A stretch of 55,299 nt of DNA from positions 1 to 55,299 of IMG/VR virus record IMGVR_UViG_3300025138_010082. One strand, 5' to 3'. Position numbers and translations under genes: made by a program. The notes beneath the pieces are model-generated. The model was not told where the DNA came from. It did no database searches and saw only the letters and a list, made by a program, of their open reading frames with translations. This DNA comes from a virus. Each line of letters starts with the position of its first letter. Within the stretch, counting starts at the first letter, position 1. Of the stretch, positions 49,282 to 55,299 are shown one piece after another.

Positions 49282-50986
49282 CACAACTTACACATTCTGA
49301 TGTTCTAGAACCTAAATCTCCTTTAATTACTGAATCTGTTCTTAAATAATATAAGGTTTTAATTCCTAATTTCCAAGCTTCCATATGAACTTGATTAATC
49401 CATTTTGGAGAATCAGTAGGTGCGAATGCTAAATTAAGTGATTGGGTTTGATCAATGTATTTTTGTCTGATTGCTGCCTGTCTAACTAATTCTAATTGAT
49501 TTGTTTCAGCAAATGTTAAAAATACTTCTTTATCTTCTTCAGGTAAAATATCATTTGATAAATTTTGAACTGAACCTGCATCTGCTAATATTTGATCCCA
49601 AACTTTATTTGTATTATAACCTTTTTCTGTTAGTAGACTTTCTAACTCTGGATTTTTAACAATAAATGTTCCTTTAGCTCCATTAAAGGTATAAACATTT
49701 GCAGGTTGGGGTTCAATTCCTGCTGAACATCCCCCAATTCTTGAATTTGAAACTGTGGGAGCAATAGCTAAAACATGAGTATTTCTCATACCTGTTCCTT
49801 TACACCATAATGGTTCACCATATTCTTCAGCTAATTGTCTACTTGCTGCTTCAGCTTCATTTCTAATTTTAGACATTATTGTGTGAGTCCAAGCTGTAGA
49901 AGCAATACAGTTAAATGGTAAATTTTTCTTTTGTAAGAAAGTATGCCAACCCATTACACCTAAACCTAATGCTCTACCCTTTTTAGCATGTTTATGGGTA
50001 CGTTTCATTGCTTCTTTTCCGTTAGTTTTATCAATGAATTCCTGCATAACACCATCTAAGAAGTATGTAGCAATTTCAACAACATCTGTGTCTTTCCACT
50101 CATCATATTTTGCGAGATTTAACGAAGACAAACAACATATAAACGAGTGCTCTTCATCTGTGTGTAATGTTATTTCTGTACAAATATTTGTCATAGACAC
50201 ATTAAGATTATTCATCATGTAAGCTAAAGGATTGTCTTTATTTACATTGTCTTCAAACATAATGTAAGGTTCTCCTGTTTCCATTCGTGATTTTAGAATG
50301 CTTAACCAAATGTTCATAGCTTTTTCATCTCTGTCACTTAATTTTCTCATAAAGGCATCATCCACAACAGCACATTGATGTAAATTTAAACATTGTCTAT
50401 TTGGGTCTCCTTTTGGCCTTCTAATTTGTAAAAATTCTTCTATGTCGGGGTGGTTAATATTTAAATTAACTGAAGCTGCTCCTCTTCTTACATTACCTTG
50501 ATTAGTAGCAATAATGGTTGAATCATATATTTTACACCAAGGTACTACACCTTCAGATTTACCATTTCCCTTAATTTCAGTTCCTCTTGGTCGTATTCTA
50601 TTAACACTTATACCTACACCACCACCTGATGACGTTAATTTCATTAATTCGGCATTTGTTAATCCAATTCCCCTAACTGAGTCAGGAGTATCAACCCCAA
50701 AACATGAAATTGGTAAACCTCTGTCTGTGCCTGTGTTTGACAATACAGGACTAGCTAAACCAATCCAACCATTCCAAATGTATTTAAAGAATTTTAATTC
50801 TAAGTCTGGACGATTTAATCTCATTGCTACAGAGTGAGCTACTCTTTTATATGCTTTTTTAGGTGTTTCACCTGGTAGGAGATATCCTTTAGAAATTGTA
50901 GACAATGCTACCTCATCCATAAATTCAGGATAGTCTTTTCCTTTTTCCCATTGAGTGTAATCTGCTACTAAACTATTATTATCCAT
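49274..50986 (-). CDS. nrdA: Class I ribonucleotide reductase, large subunit
   Basis: A 570-residue catalytic subunit reducing ribonucleotides to deoxyribonucleotides. LPISCFGVD holds the first redox cysteine (Cys95); MTNICTEITL gives the N-x-C-x-E active site (N267, C269, E271); ICCLSSLNL the second redox cysteine (~285); and ECVSCDG the C-terminal C-x2-C that passes electrons. No ATP-cone domain is present, so it lacks the usual overall allosteric switch, fitting a phage that keeps dNTP supply on. It lies directly after nrdB. Confidence 0.95.
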   Translation of the reverse strand: MDNNSLVADYTQWEKGKDYPEFMDEVALSTISKGYLLPGETPKKAYKRVAHSVAMRLNRPDLELKFFKYIWNGWIGLASPVLSNTGTDRGLPISCFGVDTPDSVRGIGLTNAELMKLTSSGGGVGISVNRIRPRGTEIKGNGKSEGVVPWCKIYDSTIIATNQGNVRRGAASVNLNINHPDIEEFLQIRRPKGDPNRQCLNLHQCAVVDDAFMRKLSDRDEKAMNIWLSILKSRMETGEPYIMFEDNVNKDNPLAYMMNNLNVSMTNICTEITLHTDEEHSFICCLSSLNLAKYDEWKDTDVVEIATYFLDGVMQEFIDKTNGKEAMKRTHKHAKKGRALGLGVMGWHTFLQKKNLPFNCIASTAWTHTIMSKIRNEAEAASRQLAEEYGEPLWCKGTGMRNTHVLAIAPTVSNSRIGGCSAGIEPQPANVYTFNGAKGTFIVKNPELESLLTEKGYNTNKVWDQILADAGSVQNLSNDILPEEDKEVFLTFAETNQLELVRQAAIRQKYIDQTQSLNLAFAPTDSPKWINQVHMEAWKLGIKTLYYLRTDSVIKGDLGSRTSECVSCDG

Positions 50987-50997
50987 TAATTTTTATT

Positions 50998-51984
50998 TTA
51001 AAATATTGATTCTGCATCCCAATCCATTGTTCCTTTACTGTAGTTTGTTACTCTGCTTGCAAAGAAATCTGTGTGTTGTTTTCCTGCTGACAAATGATCG
51101 AACCATTTCATTCTTTCAATAGCTGTTACATCAATACCATTAACTATGGGTCTATAACCTAAATCTCCCATTTTTGTATTTACTCTATGTTTGATAAATG
51201 ATATTAAATCATCTTTACTGCAACCTTCTAAATCTCCTTGTTCATATACCTTTTCAATAAAATCTAATTCTAATTGTAAAGATAATAAAGCAGCTTCATT
51301 AATTGCTGTTTCTAATTCTGGTGTTTTTAATTCTGGTTTTTCTTCTAAAAGTGTTCTAAATAACCAACATCCTGCTTCTGAATGCATTGATTCATCTCTA
51401 ATTGACCATTCAACAATTTGTCCTACTCCTTTTAATTTATTTCTTAATTTAAATGATAATAAGACAGCAAAAGAACTAAATAAATTTACTCCCTCAGTAA
51501 AAGCTGAAAATATAGCTAATGATTTTGCTCTTTCATGCCAATTTACTTCATCACCAAAACTGTCTCTAACTTCAGTTAAAGCTTCAATTTTAGCCATTGT
51601 AGATTCATCTTCTAAAAATTCACTAAAATCATCTAATCCTAACTCTTCATTTAATAAAGAATAAGCTTCAGCGTGAACGGTTTCCATAGCACCAAAAACA
51701 GTTGCCATTGCTATAATTTCTGGTTTTCTAAACCATTTTGTAACTAAACCTGTCCAATAATCATTTACTACTGTTTCAGTTTGTGCAAAACCTTTTAAAA
51801 TAGAACCAATAATGTTTTTTTCTGTTTCTGTTAAGCTTTGTTTCCAATCATTAATATCACTCATCATAGGAACTTCTGTGTGAATCCAATGTGCCTGTTG
51901 TTGTTTTAACCAATAGTCAAATGCTTCTGGATATTCGAATGGTTTATAAACTACTCTTTCTTTTGTGATATCTTTTTCTGCCAT
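50998..51984 (-). CDS. nrdB: Class I ribonucleotide reductase, small (radical) subunit
   Basis: A 328-residue di-iron protein. The metal ligands appear complete: Glu70 (QTETVV), Glu101 and His104 (METVHAEAY), Glu164 (EGVNLF), Glu198 and His201 (ESMHSEAG). Tyr108 aligns with the radical tyrosine of standard class Ia enzymes, so no manganese or tyrosine-less variant is indicated. It forms the holoenzyme with NrdA encoded next. A terminator precedes it (52006-52029). Confidence 0.95.
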   Translation of the reverse strand: MAEKDITKERVVYKPFEYPEAFDYWLKQQQAHWIHTEVPMMSDINDWKQSLTETEKNIIGSILKGFAQTETVVNDYWTGLVTKWFRKPEIIAMATVFGAMETVHAEAYSLLNEELGLDDFSEFLEDESTMAKIEALTEVRDSFGDEVNWHERAKSLAIFSAFTEGVNLFSSFAVLLSFKLRNKLKGVGQIVEWSIRDESMHSEAGCWLFRTLLEEKPELKTPELETAINEAALLSLQLELDFIEKVYEQGDLEGCSKDDLISFIKHRVNTKMGDLGYRPIVNGIDVTAIERMKWFDHLSAGKQHTDFFASRVTNYSKGTMDWDAESIF

Positions 51985-52005
51985 TTTTTAAATTTTAAAT
52001 TAGAA

Positions 52006-52029
52006 ATAAAAAAAGGGATTTAACCCTTA
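52006..52029 (-). terminator. Rho-independent terminator after the helicase gene
   Basis: On the minus strand AAGGG (52028-52024) and CCCTT (52017-52013) form a five-base-pair stem with a six-base loop, followed by a run of T residues (52014-52006). It is short but the U-run is strong. It sits between gp41 and nrdB and would end or reduce transcription from the recombination/helicase genes. Confidence 0.55.
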
Positions 52030-52063
52030 ATGTGTTAATAAGTACAATATATATAAACAAAAC

Positions 52064-53407
52064 CTACGAAATCCCAAAAAACTCATTAGAAGCTCCTCGA
52101 AGTCTTCTTCGCTGTGCAGACGAAACTTCTCCTGGGGGAGTTTGTTCATTTCTATTGTTCCCTCTTATATTTATTGCAATTTTACCAATTGCGGTATCCA
52201 TAACAGAATCATAAGTTATGCCGTCAGCTCCATATCTATTTTTCATAATATGCCACCTTCCTGTTCCGTTTTCCTTATCTTCTGCATTTCTAGATAAAGA
52301 CATTGCAAAGTCAGTAATCATCATTTTACTGTAGCTTTCTGCCATTCTATCTCCTTGAATAATATCTTCTCTTGCTCCCGATCTATTTACTTGTGAAGCT
52401 GTCCAAATTGGGACTTTCATTTCAGTAGCTAAACCTCTTAAGTTAGTGTAAATGTCATCTAATTTGTCTCTTTTTTCCTTACTTGCTTTAGAAGTTAATA
52501 AATCAGCATAATCAATTATAATTAAATCTGGTTCTATATTTTGTTGGATACATTTTTCTAGATGGGCATGAATAGTGTTTACTGTTGCTTGCCCTGCTGG
52601 ATATTCTCTAATGTAAAGGCCTCCTCGTAAAGATTCTATTTTTTCTTTTACTTTGTCTTTATATTGAGTAATTTCACCAACGGGAAGTTCAGTAAGACAA
52701 GCATCATACCTTCTACCTACATATTTTTCACTTAATTCTAATGTATAGTGAATTACAGTGTAACCTAATTTGACTGCTGTTGCACCTAATGCAACTAAAG
52801 CCCATGATTTACCTCCTCCAGGGCCACCTGCTATCATTCCTAAATCACCATCTCCTAATCCACCTCCAAGTAAATTGTTAATTAGAGGCCAAGGTGTTGG
52901 AACTGTGTTTCTAGCTTCTTCTCTAAATCGGTCTTCTAATTCAGTCATATATTCATGACCAATGTCTCTTTCAGTTCCCGCTTTTAATGCTCTGTCAATT
53001 AAGTTTCTAATGTCATCATAATCACCTAATTCTAATAGGTCAACTGACTTCATTAATGCATTTTTTAATGTTTGATTTTTACAAAAATCTAAAAATGTGT
53101 CCTTAACATAATTTAAATCTAATGATTTAGACGCTTTATATGCCTGTTTAAGTAAATCTTTTACAGCTACACTTTGTAATTCTTGATTTATACCTTCTAT
53201 TTCAACTTTAAACACTTCCATTGTTGGAACAGACTTATATTCATTAAAATATTTGAGTGTTTTTCTCATAATCCATTTACCTGCATCATTGTCAAAATAA
53301 TCAGGAGACACTATGTCTGCAATTTGTTGCAGAAAATCTCGATCAGTAATTAAGATAGAAAGTGCCTTAATCTGAAACGCGTGTCCATATTGGGTTAATT
53401 TACTCAT
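52064..53407 (-). CDS. gp41: Replicative DNA helicase (T4 gp41-like, DnaB family)
   Basis: A 447-residue hexameric helicase. An N-terminal helical domain (~1-165) is followed by the RecA-like motor: LGMIAGGPGGGKSWALVALG with Walker A at 194-201, DLIIIDYADLLTSKASKE (Walker B and the DnaB loop), and WTASQVNRSGA. No separate primase gene (gp61) is recognised in the window. It unwinds the replication fork ahead of gp43. Overlaps the exonuclease gene by eight bases. Confidence 0.92.
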   Translation of the reverse strand: MSKLTQYGHAFQIKALSILITDRDFLQQIADIVSPDYFDNDAGKWIMRKTLKYFNEYKSVPTMEVFKVEIEGINQELQSVAVKDLLKQAYKASKSLDLNYVKDTFLDFCKNQTLKNALMKSVDLLELGDYDDIRNLIDRALKAGTERDIGHEYMTELEDRFREEARNTVPTPWPLINNLLGGGLGDGDLGMIAGGPGGGKSWALVALGATAVKLGYTVIHYTLELSEKYVGRRYDACLTELPVGEITQYKDKVKEKIESLRGGLYIREYPAGQATVNTIHAHLEKCIQQNIEPDLIIIDYADLLTSKASKEKRDKLDDIYTNLRGLATEMKVPIWTASQVNRSGAREDIIQGDRMAESYSKMMITDFAMSLSRNAEDKENGTGRWHIMKNRYGADGITYDSVMDTAIGKIAINIRGNNRNEQTPPGEVSSAQRRRLRGASNEFFGIS

Positions 53408-54428
53408 GTGTTTGTTTTGCTAGTGTATTTAATTTTACAAAATGTTCTCTTAACCATAAATCAGGTGTTTTAATAGCATTACCTAATTGATCGTCTGAAT
53501 ACATCATAATAAAATCATTTCGGGAAAGCAAATTTATTGGTGCTTCTATTAATCTAGCTATTTGTAATTTTAATTCGCCCGAAATTGGTGGATTTTTTAA
53601 GTCCATTAATTCTTCATTTAGTCGGAGTTGAGTTGCCGACTCACTGATTTTTTTATGCATTGGTTCTTCTCCTTTACCCGCATGTTCCAAAATGAAATCA
53701 AGATCAAGGGTAGTTTGGGTAAGTAAATCTGGAACTATTTTAGGTAATTTTTTGGGTCCTAATCCTTTAACACCTTCGATGTTGTCGGACTTGTCACCCA
53801 TTAAAACCTTATACATTAAAAAATTGTGAGCCGGTACTCCATAATCAGCTTTTACCATTCGTGGGGTATAAAACTTCTTTTTTGTTGGACTCCAAACTGT
53901 GATTCTTTCATCTACTAATTGTAAGAAATCTTGATCTGCAGATAGTATGGTAACATCTTCATCTAACAAAGTGTGAGCTATGTATGCTATTGTGTCGTCA
54001 GCTTCAATTTTGTCTATTGAAATAACATTGATGGGAAGGAAATCTAAATATTCTATTAAACGAGAAAATTGAATTTTCATTGCATCCTTCTCTTCTGTAG
54101 CATTTTTAAATGCATCCCATCTAGTAATTCGTTTACCAGGTTTTCTGTTAGCTTTATATTCAGGGTGTATTTTCCTTCTACGTTGACTGCCTCCTTGACC
54201 ATCGTAAACTACAATTACTCTAGTGGGGTTTACTTCTCTAATAGCATAAGCTAATGATCTTAAAAAACCAGTTAGTCCTCCTACAGGTACACCATTGTCA
54301 TTTAGAGCTCCATTTACTGCGAATGCCCTTAAGTAGAGGTTTAAACCATCTACTATTAACACCCTATTATTTACCCCTAAATCGCCCGGTTTTTGAACGT
54401 TATCTAATAAACTGAATATGTCCTCCAT
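53400..54428 (-). CDS. 5'-3' exonuclease / flap nuclease (T4 RNase H-like)
   Basis: A 342-residue PIN/FEN-type nuclease that removes RNA primers and flaps. LIVDGLNLYLRAF (Asp27), VYDGQGGSQRRRKIHPEYKA, DKIEADDTIAYIA, ILSADQDFLQL and LMGDKSDNIEGVKGLG (the helix-hairpin-helix DNA site) mark the acid metal cluster. The order matches T4 rnh and bacterial polymerase I 5'-nuclease domains. It sits in the cluster with helicase and UvsX. Confidence 0.92.
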   Translation of the reverse strand: MEDIFSLLDNVQKPGDLGVNNRVLIVDGLNLYLRAFAVNGALNDNGVPVGGLTGFLRSLAYAIREVNPTRVIVVYDGQGGSQRRRKIHPEYKANRKPGKRITRWDAFKNATEEKDAMKIQFSRLIEYLDFLPINVISIDKIEADDTIAYIAHTLLDEDVTILSADQDFLQLVDERITVWSPTKKKFYTPRMVKADYGVPAHNFLMYKVLMGDKSDNIEGVKGLGPKKLPKIVPDLLTQTTLDLDFILEHAGKGEEPMHKKISESATQLRLNEELMDLKNPPISGELKLQIARLIEAPINLLSRNDFIMMYSDDQLGNAIKTPDLWLREHFVKLNTLAKQTHE

Positions 54429-55299
54429 TATGAAAGGTTTTCATCAATTTCAATGTCTGGATCTAATTCTTGTGGATCTTCATGTTGGTATTTCATAACA
54501 TAAGCATCACAGGTGTCTCTATACATAGCTTCTTTAATTTCAGGTCTTTCTTTACATAATTTTTCTAATTCTTTACCTGAAAAAGTTATTATTTCACCTG
54601 TTTTAGTGTCTGTGTATTTACAAATTGGGCCTGATTGTTTGCAAACTTTGTAGTTTTTCATTAGTTTAAGCCAACCACCATAATTGTCTATACCTTGTCT
54701 GTAAAAAACATTGTATCGAACTTTTCTGTTTGGTGGGCCCATTCTATTTTTAACTACAATAGCTTCAACTTCGGAACCTACAACTTCATCCACCCCATTG
54801 ATTTTCTCTTTAAGTTTCCCAACTTGTTTGAGTCTTAATCTAACTGATGCGTGGAATTGTAATGCTTTACCACCGGAAGTAGTATATTGGTCAGCAAACG
54901 GCATTGCGCCTAATTTTTGTCTTAATTGGTTTGTGAATACTAAAAGTATTTTTTCTTTTCCAATTAAATTAGTAATTTTACGCATTGCTTTGGATAAAAT
55001 GATTGCCTTTTGAGTGGCATAACCATCTTTTTCAAAGTCAGCGGCTGACTCAATTTTAGTAGTAGCTGCGGCTACTGAATCTACAACAATAGTTACAAGT
55101 TTATTAGGATTCTTTTCTCGGACTTTAAGGATAACATCTTCAATTGCTTCCATAATGTCTTCAACTGTCTCTAATGGTAAATAAACCATTTTTTCGACGT
55201 CAACTCCAATTGCTTGTAAAAACTGTGCGTTTAACGATGATTCAGTGTCAATGTACACCGCAATACCATCTTTTTTCTGTGTGTTTGCTATAACATGAG
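54428..55299 (-). CDS. uvsX: UvsX recombinase (RecA-like), N-terminus outside the window
   Basis: The frame is open to the window edge, so the gene is cut: the first GTG at 55258 is not its start, since codons before it read IANTQKKDGIAV then YIDTES, the RecA motif after Walker A. Walker B is TIVVDSVAAATTK; then SKAMRKITNLI and FTNQLRQKLGAMPFADQYTT (L2-region), GGKALQFHAS. The tail DPQELDPDIEIDENLS is acidic, as in UvsX. It drives strand exchange in recombination-dependent replication. About 290 residues are visible of an expected ~390. Confidence 0.93.
   Translation of the reverse strand, partial: HVIANTQKKDGIAVYIDTESSLNAQFLQAIGVDVEKMVYLPLETVEDIMEAIEDVILKVREKNPNKLVTIVVDSVAAATTKIESAADFEKDGYATQKAIILSKAMRKITNLIGKEKILLVFTNQLRQKLGAMPFADQYTTSGGKALQFHASVRLRLKQVGKLKEKINGVDEVVGSEVEAIVVKNRMGPPNRKVRYNVFYRQGIDNYGGWLKLMKNYKVCKQSGPICKYTDTKTGEIITFSGKELEKLCKERPEIKEAMYRDTCDAYVMKYQHEDPQELDPDIEIDENLS

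Noticed and set aside
51191-51664. Plus-strand open frame of 157 codons opposite nrdB
   Set aside because: Serine/asparagine-rich composition typical of an antisense shadow; nrdB has every ligand in place.
52030-52080. Promoter-like TTG...TATATTG before nrdB
   Set aside because: Spacing is 23 rather than 20, the TCTTCG element is missing, and the terminator at 52006-52029 would lie directly downstream of the start.
54428-55258. Start of uvsX at the GTG at 55258
   Set aside because: The codons upstream continue the RecA-family sequence to the window edge, so the gene begins outside.
1-55299. tRNA genes, CRISPR arrays, insertion sequences, integrase or attachment sites
   Set aside because: Read by eye I found no cloverleaf-type segment, spaced repeat array, transposase or integrase motif. 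A tRNA scan would be needed to exclude a degenerate tRNA.

Overview
The window reads as part of the genome of a large T4-like (myovirus-type) phage that infects a marine member of the Bacteroidota, probably a flavobacterium. The T4-like call rests on a connected replication set: UvsX recombinase, 5'-3' exonuclease, gp41 helicase, family B polymerase gp43, sliding clamp gp45, clamp loader gp44/gp62 and ATP-dependent DNA ligase. The host call rests on several independent signs: a small secreted protein ending in a type IX secretion (T9SS) sorting tail, a DUF4494-like protein, a Bacteroidota-type histone H1-like protein, a lipoprotein signal, starts without Shine-Dalgarno sequences, and a repeated promoter of the flavobacterial TTG-N20-TAnnTT form. 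The DNA is strongly AT-rich. Every gene I can support lies on the minus strand, so transcription runs from high to low coordinates.

Layout in transcription order. (1) 55299-49274: recombination, replication and deoxynucleotide supply (uvsX, exonuclease, helicase, class I ribonucleotide reductase nrdB and nrdA). (2) 49281-43972: a 7-deazaguanine block (queD, a DpdA-like transglycosylase, a Holliday-junction-resolvase-like nuclease, queC, queE, hypoxanthine phosphoribosyltransferase, folE). It has the components to make a deazaguanine base and insert it into phage DNA. (3) 43955-31318: T9SS-tailed protein, H1-like protein, MazG-like pyrophosphatase, DNA polymerase, clamp, GroES/GroEL, clamp loader, ribosomal protein bS21, small zinc proteins, a Cas4/RecB-like nuclease and a membrane coiled-coil protein. 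(4) 31298-9849: about 21 kb of glycan genes, including many glycosyltransferases, GDP-mannose dehydratase, aminotransferase, nucleotidyltransferase-kinase fusions, carbamoyltransferase, APS kinase, sulfotransferase and cupins. (5) 9840-4957: nuclease, holin-like and L,D-transpeptidase-like proteins, an HNH-like protein, membrane proteins and Hsp20. (6) 4839-1034: basic or coiled-coil proteins that may be packaged in the virion, then the ligase, cut by the window edge.

The most interesting points are the deazaguanine module, whose QueC, QueD and QueE all deviate at metal-binding motifs; a phage-encoded bS21 in a host group where that protein helps mask the anti-Shine-Dalgarno sequence; a T9SS-tailed phage protein; a four-copy promoter motif; and the sulfation/carbamoylation-capable glycan locus. 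Nine small genes of 36-55 residues are placed here from tight start/stop overlaps or sequence features. I saw no tRNA, CRISPR array, insertion sequence or integrase. No gene-free stretch exceeds about 120 bases.
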